Assembly: GCF_025791835.1 (NCBI RefSeq)
Contig: NZ_JAOXLP010000036.1
Span: forward strand, 1-27,547
Direction of reading: 5' to 3'
From: Roseomonas xinghualingensis
GTDB lineage: Bacteria; Pseudomonadota; Alphaproteobacteria; Acetobacterales; Acetobacteraceae
DNA length: 27,547 nucleotides
Position 1 is the first letter of the stretch. Every line of letters starts with the position of its first letter. Below the pieces are notes generated by a model that did no database searches, was not told the DNA's origin, and saw nothing but the letters and a program-made list of their open reading frames with translations. A program made the translations under genes and the position numbers. Positions 16,086 to 23,199 of the stretch are shown piece by piece.

Positions 16086-17006
16086 TCAGACGCGGCGTTT
16101 CGCGGACCGCTCCGCCTGCCGCCTCAGCCAATCGCGAAAGGCCCGCAGGGCCGGCACCTCCTCCGCCACCTCGGGATAGATGAGGCGATAGGCCATGTCC
16201 CCACTCAGCACCTGGGAGAAAGGCGCCGCCAGCCGCCCGCAGGCCACGTCGGCCTCGATGAGGAAAGCCGGGAGCAAAGCAACTCCGAGCCCGGCAGCTG
16301 CGGCCTCCGCCACCATGGCCATATTCTGGAACTGCGGGCCGCGCAGCCCGTCGATCCCTTCCAGCCGTGCCTCGGCCAGCCATTCCACCCAGCCCCGTGG
16401 CCGCGTGGTCTGCTGCAGAAGAACCTGGCGGGACAGGTCCTCCGGCCGGCGCAGCATAGCGGCCACCGCCGGTGCGCAGACCGGAAGCCGCGCATCCTCC
16501 ACCAGATCATGGCTCACGATGCCAGGCGCGGCGGTACCGGTTAGGATGATAGCGGCGTCCACATCCTCGGCGGCGAAGTCCATCGGCGTCAGCCGCGTCG
16601 TGTAGTTCCGGAAGTTGAGCATCATTCCTGGATAGGCCGTGCGGAAGGCCGGCAGGCGCGGCATAAGCCAGCGCGCGCCGAATGTCGGGGACACTGCGAG
16701 GTTCAGCGTGCCGCCGGTCCCGCGATGCGCCAGCAACTCCAGTGTGGCGCCCTCAAGGCGTGCCAGGCTGGCTCGGACCTGCGGCGCATAGGCCGCACCA
16801 GCGGGCGTCAGCACTAGGCGCTGCCGCACCCGCTGGAAGAGGCGCAGGCCGAGCAGCGCTTCCAACCCCGCAAGCTGGCGGCTGACTGCGCTCTGGGTCA
16901 GGCGCAATTCCTCCGCGGCGCGGGTGACGTTGAGATGGCGGGCGCAGGCCTCGAAGGCCTGGAGGGCGGAGGTCGGGGGGACATGGCGGCGCATCTGGGA
17001 CTTCAT
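16086..17006 (-). CDS. LysR-family transcriptional regulator (GcvA-like)
   Basis: This 306-residue LysR regulator has an N-terminal HTH (about 10-70: L-Q-A-F-E-A-C-A-R-H-L-N-V-T-R-A-A-E-E-L, then T-Q-S-A-V-S-R-Q-L). The C-terminal periplasmic-binding-protein-like effector domain includes L-N-L-A-V-S-P-T-F-G-A-R-W-L. The style is that of GcvA/AmpR-like members. It is encoded divergently from the Bug-hyuA-hyuB operon that starts at 17220, the usual arrangement for a LysR activator and its target. It also lies just upstream of the gntR gene. The ATG at 17006 gives the standard length. Confidence 0.88.
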   Translation of the reverse strand: MKSQMRRHVPPTSALQAFEACARHLNVTRAAEELRLTQSAVSRQLAGLEALLGLRLFQRVRQRLVLTPAGAAYAPQVRASLARLEGATLELLAHRGTGGTLNLAVSPTFGARWLMPRLPAFRTAYPGMMLNFRNYTTRLTPMDFAAEDVDAAIILTGTAAPGIVSHDLVEDARLPVCAPAVAAMLRRPEDLSRQVLLQQTTRPRGWVEWLAEARLEGIDGLRGPQFQNMAMVAEAAAAGLGVALLPAFLIEADVACGRLAAPFSQVLSGDMAYRLIYPEVAEEVPALRAFRDWLRRQAERSAKRRV

Positions 17007-17219
17007 TCTAGATCGTCATGAAAACATGCGCGAGTTTCAGTTGCAGTCCCGATGCATCACGGTGAACCTTGGTCTGGCCGAAACCTAGCCGACGAAATGC
17101 GGCCAGATCTCATGCCGGATTTGCATGGGATGAAACGGCGAGAACGAGCCGCGCTGGGCAGCGATCCGGCGGACATGGGATGGATGCCTGCCTCACTTGG
17201 CCTGCCAGGAGGTGACTTC
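17007..17219. promoter_or_regulatory. Divergent promoter region between lysR and the second hyu operon
   Basis: This 213-bp region separates the LysR gene from the rightward Bug-hyuA-hyuB operon. A CATG-AAAA-CATG dyad (17017-17028) lies immediately upstream of lysR and is a candidate LysR-type binding half-site pair. An open frame runs through the region in phase with the Bug gene, but its codons before 17220 do not look like a signal peptide, so it is left non-coding. Confidence 0.45.
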
Positions 17220-18212
17220 ATGACGTTCGTCAGAATGCCGCGCCGTGCATGGATCGCCGGCGCAGCCGGTGCCGCCTTCATGTCCTGCCCTGAAATGCGG
17301 GCCCAGGCAGCCTGGGCGCCACAACAGCCCATCCGGATCCTGGTGGGCTACCCGCCTGGTGGCGCGGTGGACATTCTTGTCCGCGTGGTGGGCGAAGGCG
17401 TGCAGCGCCTGCGTGGTGTGTCCGTGGTGCCGGAGATCCGCAGCGGCGCCTATGGCTTCATCGCCGCGCAAACCGCCGCACGCGCCGCTCCCGATGGCTA
17501 CACCCTCTGCAGCGCCATCATGGGGATGATGAGCGTCCTCCCCGCGATCCCCGGCATACCTGTGCCGCTGGACCTGGATAAGGAGCTGACTCCCGTATCC
17601 GCCCTGGCGGGCACGCCGATGGCGCTGGTCACACGGCCGAATGCGCCGTTCAACGATGTTGACGGGCTGATCGTCTACGCAAAATCAAGGGGCGGTGCGG
17701 CCACCTACGCCTCATCCGGGAATGGTTCCATTAACCATCTCGGTGCCGCGCTCTTCTGCGGAGCCACCGGCGTGCAGATGACGCATATTCCTTATCGCGG
17801 CGGCGCACCCGCCACCCTCGATGTCTCGGCCGGTCGGGTGGACATGATGGTGGCGAATGTCGCGGAGGTGGCCCAGCAGATCAGTGCCGGACAACTCAAG
17901 GGCCTGGGCGTGACAGCGAAGGAACCGACGCCGCTGGCGCCGCAGCTCGCCCCGCTTGCAAGGCACCTCCCGGCCATGGAGATCAACAACTGGTTTGGCC
18001 TCGCGGGCCCGGCCGGCATGCCGGCGGAGATACGTTCGGCGCTGGGCGAGATGTTCAACGCCGTCGTCAATGATCCGCAGACCGCAAAGATCCTCACCGA
18101 GCGCGGACTCCTGCCGCTCGGCGAGACCGGCCCGGCCTTCGAGCAACGTATCCTTCGGGACCGCGCGCGCTGGAAGGAAGTCGTGCAGGCCAACAACATC
18201 CGCGGCGACTAA
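17220..18212 (+). CDS. Bug/TctC-family periplasmic solute-binding protein (3)
   Basis: This 330-residue Bug receptor has a twin-arginine-like signal (M-P-R-R-A-W-I-A-G-A-A-G-A-A-F) with cleavage probably after M-R-A-Q-A. The mature start I-R-I-L-V-G-Y-P-P-G-G-A-V-D is the family signature, and I-P-Y-R-G-G-A-P-A is the second ligand-binding motif. The ATG at 17220 has an AGGAGG site 9 bases upstream, whereas the longer open frame from 17052 has none of this. It is the first gene of the rightward operon and is followed after 32 bp by hyuA. It is clearly diverged from the other two Bug proteins, so a different ligand is likely. Confidence 0.87.
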   Translation: MTFVRMPRRAWIAGAAGAAFMSCPEMRAQAAWAPQQPIRILVGYPPGGAVDILVRVVGEGVQRLRGVSVVPEIRSGAYGFIAAQTAARAAPDGYTLCSAIMGMMSVLPAIPGIPVPLDLDKELTPVSALAGTPMALVTRPNAPFNDVDGLIVYAKSRGGAATYASSGNGSINHLGAALFCGATGVQMTHIPYRGGAPATLDVSAGRVDMMVANVAEVAQQISAGQLKGLGVTAKEPTPLAPQLAPLARHLPAMEINNWFGLAGPAGMPAEIRSALGEMFNAVVNDPQTAKILTERGLLPLGETGPAFEQRILRDRARWKEVVQANNIRGD

Positions 18213-18244
18213 CGCTGCCTCTCCGCGTTATTTCAAGGAAGACC

Positions 18245-20332
18245 ATGACCGCGTCCCTTTCGCCCGGTTCCCTGTCGCTGGGCATCGATATCGGTGGAAC
18301 CTTCACCGATCTTGTCATCCTGAACCCTGCCGATGGTCGTGCCTCCATCTGGAAGGAGAGTACGACGCCCGATGATCCCTCCCGCGGGGCCATCAAGGGT
18401 CTGCAGCAATTGCTTACCCGCAACGGGATCCAGGCACAGTCGATCGGTCGGGTGGTTCACGCCACCACCCTCTTCACCAATGCCCTGATCGAGCGAAAGG
18501 GCGCGGCCACGGGCCTCCTGACGACAGCGGGCTTCGCTGACGTCCTGGAAATCGCGCGGGAGCGGAAGTACGAGCTCTACGACGTGTTCCTGGAGATGCC
18601 GAAGCCCCTCGTTCCCCGTCCCTGGCGGCGGGAGGCGAAGGAGCGGCTGGCACCCGATGGCAGCATTGAAGTACCGCTCGACGTGAAGGCCGCGCTGGCT
18701 GAGGTGGAGGAGCTGGTGGCGCAAGGCGTGACCAGCCTCGCCATCTGCTTCCTGCACGCCTATGCCAACCCGGTGCATGAGCGCGTGGCGGCCGCGGCCA
18801 TCGTGAAACGTTTCCCGCAACTTTCCATTTCCCTGTCCTGCGACATCGCGCCCGAGATCCGCGAGTACCCGCGCGCGGTTACCACAGTCGCCAACGCCTA
18901 TGTCCGCCCGATCGCGGAGACCTATCTGGACACGCTCGAGGCCGCTCTGAAGCGCGCCGGCATTCCGGGCGGCCTCTTCCTCATGCTTTCCAATGGCGGT
19001 CTGACCCATGTGGCGGAAGCCAAGCGGGCGCCTGTGCAGCTGCTGGAGAGCGGCCCCGCTGCGGGCGCCCTGGCCGGTGCCTGGTTCGGCCGCCATGCAG
19101 GGCTTGAGCGGGTCCTGGCCTTCGACATGGGCGGAACAACCGCCAAGCTCGCCCTGGTGGACGATGGAGAGCCGCTGGTGGCCTGGGGCTTTGAGGCGGC
19201 GCGTACCAAGCGCTTCCTCCGCGGCTCCGGCCTGCCCATCCAGATCGCGACCGTGGAGTTGATCGAGATCGGCGCCGGCGGTGGTTCCATCGCGCGCCCC
19301 TCCGAACTCGGTACGCTGCATGTCGGCCCGGAGAGCGCAGGCGCACAGCCCGGCCCTGTTTGCTACGGCCGCGGCGGCACCGAGCCGACAGTGACGGACA
19401 GCGACCTGGCACTGGGTTACCTGAACCCGGACTTCTTCCTGGGTGGAACGATGAGGATCGATCCCGGCCCCGCCATGGCGGCGCTGGACAGGCTTTCCAC
19501 GCGGCTCGGGCTGGAAGTGAGCCGTGGCGCTCCGGGCATCCATGATGTGGTGAACGAGAACATGGCGGGTGCCGCGCGTGTCGCTATCGCGGAGCGGGGC
19601 CGTATCCCGCGTGACTATGCACTGCTGGCAACCGGCGGTGCCGCGCCCGTCCATGCGTGGAATGTTGGCACCAAGCTCGGCGTCTCTCGTGTCGTCTGCC
19701 CGCCTGGCGCCGGGGCAGGCAGCACCATTGGCATGCTGATGGCCCCTGCCCGCATCGACCGCGTGGCCTCGCGCAACGAGCCGTTCGCGACGGCGCGTTG
19801 GGACGAGATTACCGCTACTTTCGAGATGCTGGAGACGGAAGCCCTGTCGGTCATCGGCGACACGGGCGCGGATCTCTCCTGCCCCAGCGTCCGCCGGCTG
19901 GCGGACATGCGCTATGTCGGCCAGGGTTCCGAGATCACCGTGGCACTTCCCTATGTACTGGAGCCAAAGAGCGTGCTCTCCGCCTTTGAGCAGGCTTATC
20001 GACAGCTCTTCGGCCGCACGCCACCAGGCGCAAACGTCCAGTTCGTGGCGCTGCGGCTTTCCGTCTCAGCGCCCATGCCCGGTGCGGGCGAGACCCTGCA
20101 TATCGGGAGCGGCAGCGCCGGCACCACGGCACTGAAGGGCCGCCGTCAGGTCCATTTCCCCGATATGGGCGTCATTGAGACAGCGGTCTATGACCGCTAC
20201 GCCCTGAAGCCCGGGATGCAACTCGAAGGCCCAGCGGTCTTCGAGGAGAATGAGAGCACTTTTGTCGTCGGTCCTGACGCGCTCATCAGCGTGCTGCCCG
20301 ACGGCTCCATCCTGGCGGAGCGCGTGGCATGA
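18245..20332 (+). CDS. hyuA: Hydantoinase/oxoprolinase subunit A (HyuA family), copy 2
   Basis: This 695-residue HyuA-family ATP-dependent subunit shares its motifs with the copy at 10546-12651: D-I-G-G-T-F-T-D near residue 14, V-V-H-A-T-T-L-F-T-N-A-L-I-E-R, F-D-M-G-G-T-T-A-K-L-A-L-V and G-A-G-G-G-S-I-A. By eye the two copies align along most of their length, with long identical blocks, so they are paralogues or were acquired separately. The ATG at 18245 has an AAGGAAG site. The stop overlaps the hyuB start by 4 bp. It forms the catalytic complex with the following HyuB; the substrate is not defined. Confidence 0.9.
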   Translation: MTASLSPGSLSLGIDIGGTFTDLVILNPADGRASIWKESTTPDDPSRGAIKGLQQLLTRNGIQAQSIGRVVHATTLFTNALIERKGAATGLLTTAGFADVLEIARERKYELYDVFLEMPKPLVPRPWRREAKERLAPDGSIEVPLDVKAALAEVEELVAQGVTSLAICFLHAYANPVHERVAAAAIVKRFPQLSISLSCDIAPEIREYPRAVTTVANAYVRPIAETYLDTLEAALKRAGIPGGLFLMLSNGGLTHVAEAKRAPVQLLESGPAAGALAGAWFGRHAGLERVLAFDMGGTTAKLALVDDGEPLVAWGFEAARTKRFLRGSGLPIQIATVELIEIGAGGGSIARPSELGTLHVGPESAGAQPGPVCYGRGGTEPTVTDSDLALGYLNPDFFLGGTMRIDPGPAMAALDRLSTRLGLEVSRGAPGIHDVVNENMAGAARVAIAERGRIPRDYALLATGGAAPVHAWNVGTKLGVSRVVCPPGAGAGSTIGMLMAPARIDRVASRNEPFATARWDEITATFEMLETEALSVIGDTGADLSCPSVRRLADMRYVGQGSEITVALPYVLEPKSVLSAFEQAYRQLFGRTPPGANVQFVALRLSVSAPMPGAGETLHIGSGSAGTTALKGRRQVHFPDMGVIETAVYDRYALKPGMQLEGPAVFEENESTFVVGPDALISVLPDGSILAERVA

Positions 20333-21975
20333 ACGCGGTGGACAATGTTCGGCAGTTCGACGCCGTGGAGATCGAGCTGCTTTGGCGGCGCCTTATCTCG
20401 CTCGTCGATGAGGCGGCGGCGGCGCTGGTGCGCACCAGCTTCTCCACTCTCGTGCGGGAGAGCTACGACTTCTCCTGTGTGGTGACGGACGCCAACGGGC
20501 AGTCTCTGGTGCAGGCGACGGAAAGCATTCCGAGCTTCATCGGCACCCTGCCCGAGACGGTGAAGCACTTCATCCGGCATTTCCCGGAGGAAAGCCTGCA
20601 GCCCGGCGACGTGCTGATCACCAACGATCTCTGGCTTGGCACCGGCCACCTGCCCGATATCACCGTGGCCAAGCCGATCTTCCGCAATGGCAGGCTGGTG
20701 GCGTTCAGCGCCTCCACCGCCCATGCGCCCGATATCGGCGGCAAGATCCGCAGCCCTGAGCCGCGCGAGGTCTTCGAGGAAGGGCTCCAGATCCCGCCCA
20801 TGAAGCTGCTTCGTGCCGGGCAGCAGGATGACACGCTGGTCTCGATCATCCGCAAGAACGTGCGCACGCCCGACCAGACCATGGGCGATCTCTGGGCACA
20901 GTTGGTGGCGCTGGACCTGATGGAGGAGCGCCTCCTCATCCTCATGGAGCAGGCCGGGCTCGATCACCTTCGGGACCTCGCGGCCGAGATTCACACGCGC
21001 TGCGAGACAGCGATGCGCAACGCGATCTCCGCGCTGCCGGATGGAACCTATACCAGTTCCCTCCAGACGGATGGGCTGATGGACAAGCCCATCACCCTGC
21101 GCCTGGCGCTGACAATCCAGGGCGACTCCATCACGGCCGACTTCACGGGCACGGATCCTCAGGTGGACCGCGCGATCAACTGTGCGCTCTGCTACACCTA
21201 TGCAATGACGATGTACGGGGTGAAGGTTTGCACCAGCCCCAACCTTCCAAACAATGAGGGCGCCTGGCGCCCCATCCGCATCGAGGCGCCAGCCGGCTGC
21301 ATCGTGAATCCAGTCTTCCCGGCCTCTGGCGGCTCCCGCATGCTGATCGGGCACTACATTCCCATGCTTGTTTTCGGCTGCCTCGGTCAGGTGGTGCCGG
21401 AGCGGGTGATGGCGGCCTGCGGATCGCCCATGTGGGGCATGAACCAGTCCGGCGTGGATGCAGACGGTAAGCCCTACGCCAACATGTTCTTCTTCAACGG
21501 CGGTATGGGAGCGAATATGCAAGGCGACGGCATCTCATGCCTTTCCTGGCCTTCGAACGTCTCCTCCACACCGATCGAGATCACCGAGCACATTGCCCCG
21601 CTGCGGGTGCATCATAAGCGGCTACGCCCGAACAGCGGCGGCCCTGGCCGCCACCGGGGCGGGTTGGGACAGGAGGTGCTGATCGAAAGCCGGTCCGAAT
21701 CTCCGATTGCTGTTTCGTTCCTTGCCGAACGTACCCTCTTCCCTGCCTTCGGTATCGAAGGCGGGGAGGCCGGTGCGCCTGGTCTCCTCCACATCAACGA
21801 TCAGGCCGTTGATCCCAAGCGACAGTATGTGCTGCTTCGGGGAGACACCGTTCTGATGGGGACACCGGGTGGAGGGGGGCATGGTCCGGCTTCCGAGCGT
21901 GGGGCGCGCGAGTTGGAGGCAGACCGGTGCGCCGGGTACATCAAGTGTCCGTCGTCGAAGGCTTGGGGACAGTGA
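20329..21975 (+). CDS. hyuB: Hydantoinase/oxoprolinase subunit B (HyuB family), copy 2
   Basis: This 548-residue HyuB-family subunit is coupled to hyuA by an ATGA overlap. The family motifs are present: V-E-I-E-L-L-W-R-R-L, R-T-S-F-S-T-L-V-R-E-S-Y-D-F-S, L-I-T-N-D-L-W-L-G-T-G-H-L-P-D-I-T, and near the end G-T-P-G-G-G-G-H-G-P-A-S. The C-terminal tail beyond that glycine run is about 30 residues and includes Cys residues and the non-typical ending S-S-K-A-W-G-Q. The stop codon is followed immediately by an IS6-type terminus, so the extreme C-terminus may have been altered by insertion, although the core is complete. Confidence 0.9.
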   Translation: MNAVDNVRQFDAVEIELLWRRLISLVDEAAAALVRTSFSTLVRESYDFSCVVTDANGQSLVQATESIPSFIGTLPETVKHFIRHFPEESLQPGDVLITNDLWLGTGHLPDITVAKPIFRNGRLVAFSASTAHAPDIGGKIRSPEPREVFEEGLQIPPMKLLRAGQQDDTLVSIIRKNVRTPDQTMGDLWAQLVALDLMEERLLILMEQAGLDHLRDLAAEIHTRCETAMRNAISALPDGTYTSSLQTDGLMDKPITLRLALTIQGDSITADFTGTDPQVDRAINCALCYTYAMTMYGVKVCTSPNLPNNEGAWRPIRIEAPAGCIVNPVFPASGGSRMLIGHYIPMLVFGCLGQVVPERVMAACGSPMWGMNQSGVDADGKPYANMFFFNGGMGANMQGDGISCLSWPSNVSSTPIEITEHIAPLRVHHKRLRPNSGGPGRHRGGLGQEVLIESRSESPIAVSFLAERTLFPAFGIEGGEAGAPGLLHINDQAVDPKRQYVLLRGDTVLMGTPGGGGHGPASERGARELEADRCAGYIKCPSSKAWGQ

Positions 21976-21976
21976 T

Positions 21977-22152
21977 GGGTCTGTCTTAACGGAGGCATTG
22001 TCATGTAGTTGGCTCTGGCCGGAATGAAGCGGCCGAGCCACGCTGGCGGGATACCGTCCGAGCTCACCACCTATCCTGGCTACCACTTTCCGGCCGAGGT
22101 CATCCACCGCGCCATTTTGTGCATAAACGCCCAACCAGGACCCCTACGATAA
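21977..22152 (+). pseudogene. 5' fragment of an IS6-family element
   Basis: GGGTCTGTC at 21977 looks like an IS6-family terminal repeat. It is followed by an ATG at 22024 opening a 42-codon frame whose first 31 residues, including Y-P-G-Y-H-F-P-A-E-V-I-H-R-A-I, are the N-terminus of an IS6-family transposase. After about 22116 the similarity stops abruptly and the frame ends at 22152. This marks a deletion or recombination breakpoint. It is a different IS6 subgroup from the remnant at 7683-8488. Confidence 0.65.
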
Positions 22153-22163
22153 TTGACTGTAAA

Positions 22164-22231
22164 TCACTGATCTCACAGTGAATGTTGGCCATCGGGTGGG
22201 GTCCTGATCGGCGCCGACCGGGACCCCACCC
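22164..22231. repeat. Two hairpins in the junction region
   Basis: TCACTG (22164-22169) pairs with CAGTGA (22176-22181) around a 6-nt loop. Next, GGGTGGGGTCC (22194-22204) pairs perfectly over 11 bp with GGACCCCACCC (22221-22231); its 16-nt loop contains the palindrome CGGCGCCG. A short T run (TTTT) follows on the plus strand near 22241. The second structure could be a terminator or a recombination-related structure; no gene ends close enough to decide. Confidence 0.6.
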
Positions 22232-22290
22232 TCACGTCGGTTTTCTGCTGTAAGTCAACGCTATAGTCCGGCTTTGGGCAGGGTCCCGGT

Positions 22291-22590
22291 TCAGCGCCTC
22301 TTCACACTGAGAGGAACGGAAGTGAAAAGGACGTACCGGTCGGGTGATAGAGCCCGTATCTTCTGAATTTCAGTCTTCTGAAGGTGAGCCCGGAGAGCAC
22401 TCAGTCCAGACCCGGCGTAGTGCTTGCACTGGATTATGGTCTTCGTGCCCTCGGGACAGGAATACCGGAGGTCTATCCCCTGGTCGCGGCCAGGCTTGAA
22501 GGCTTCGAGCCGATGTCCCCATTCGGCCTGGAGGAGGTCCAGAGCCAGGGTCTCGAAGTCCACCGGGGACAAGCGGGTTAGGTCGTACAC
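22291..22590 (-). CDS. Mrr-like PD-(D/E)XK nuclease domain, truncated
   Basis: This 99-residue protein has a restriction-endonuclease-like (Mrr) domain. An N-terminal Y-D-L-T-R-L-S-P-V-D-F-E segment is followed by G-R-D-Q-G-I-D40 and I-I-Q54-C-K56-H-Y, the D...QxK catalytic core. In family members of this type the nuclease domain is normally the N-terminus of a longer defence protein, often with a STAND-type NTPase domain. Here the frame stops right after T-S-V-P-L-S-V, so only the nuclease part remains. A GTG at 22590 is chosen because GGAAGGA stands 7 bases upstream; the open frame itself extends to 22638. It may be a decayed defence gene or cargo of the neighbouring transposon. Confidence 0.62.
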   Translation of the reverse strand: MYDLTRLSPVDFETLALDLLQAEWGHRLEAFKPGRDQGIDLRYSCPEGTKTIIQCKHYAGSGLSALRAHLQKTEIQKIRALSPDRYVLFTSVPLSVKRR

Positions 22591-23199
22591 ATCCCCATCC
22601 TTCCAGCGCGGGCATCCGAACGCCCCAGTTCCGCGCACGCCACCAGCATCGTAGATGAACTCCAGCCGGAAGTATTCGCGTTGTATTCAGGCGCCCTTCA
22701 GGTGGAGTTGTGCCACCGACAAGCCATGGAAGAGGATATGCGGGGCCGCCATCCCGAGTGGACGGCATTTGTGTGCACGGCCGGTGCTACCGGGGAAGAA
22801 CTCGGTCGAGCACCCCACACGAAACACTCCAACGATTTCCAAAAGTAGTGCGAGCAGTCCATCACTGTTGGCGTCCTATACATTCGTGGTCGGGCGCCAA
22901 CACATGGGCAAACAGTCTGGAAGTTGGACAAACTATGGGTGGGCTCACTGGTCCGTCTCACGAATACTGCGAACTCGCACGTCGGGATTTCAAGATGTTA
23001 CGCAAAGCCGTCTACCTGAAGATGACAATAGCATCGCACAATAAATGCCAACATCAACTGCCAATCTCGCAATAAATGGCTATGGCATTCGCAGTCGGGC
23101 AGGCTCTGAAAGCGTTGCATCCCTCCGCGACGGTGACGCGCCGGAACGCCGCTTCGAAGGCCGCGTCTGTCTCGCCAGCCTCCGCCTCGCTCGCCGCCT
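22591..23199. other. Low-GC, gene-poor stretch beside the tni operon
   Basis: About 600 bp lie between the Mrr-like fragment and the end of the tniQ operon. Base composition is visibly less GC-rich than the rest of the window and no frame has a recognisable product or good start. Near 23022-23080 short related motifs occur: GACAATA (23024-23030), GCACAATAAATGCCA (23036-23050) and GCAATAAATGGC (23069-23080). The last two share AATAAATG and are 31 bp apart. Tn7-like element ends carry repeated transposase-binding sites of comparable length, so this could be part of a transposon end, but no terminal TGT/ACA and target duplication could be fixed. Confidence 0.35.

Noticed and set aside
17052..17219. 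N-terminal extension of the third Bug receptor
   Set aside because: It would bury the signal peptide 56 residues inside the protein; the ATG at 17220 has an ideal AGGAGG site.
22155..22166. GACTGTAAATC resembling a tRNA-Tyr anticodon arm, as a possible integration site
   Set aside because: No acceptor stem, T arm or CCA end can be assembled around it, so the match is most likely chance.
22194..22231. Integron attC site
   Set aside because: No core-site GTTRRRY/RYYYAAC pair and no integrase gene were found near the hairpin.
22655..23075. Plus-strand open frames of about 120-130 codons in the gene-poor stretch
   Set aside because: No ribosome binding site, no recognisable motif, and several overlapping frames of similar length.
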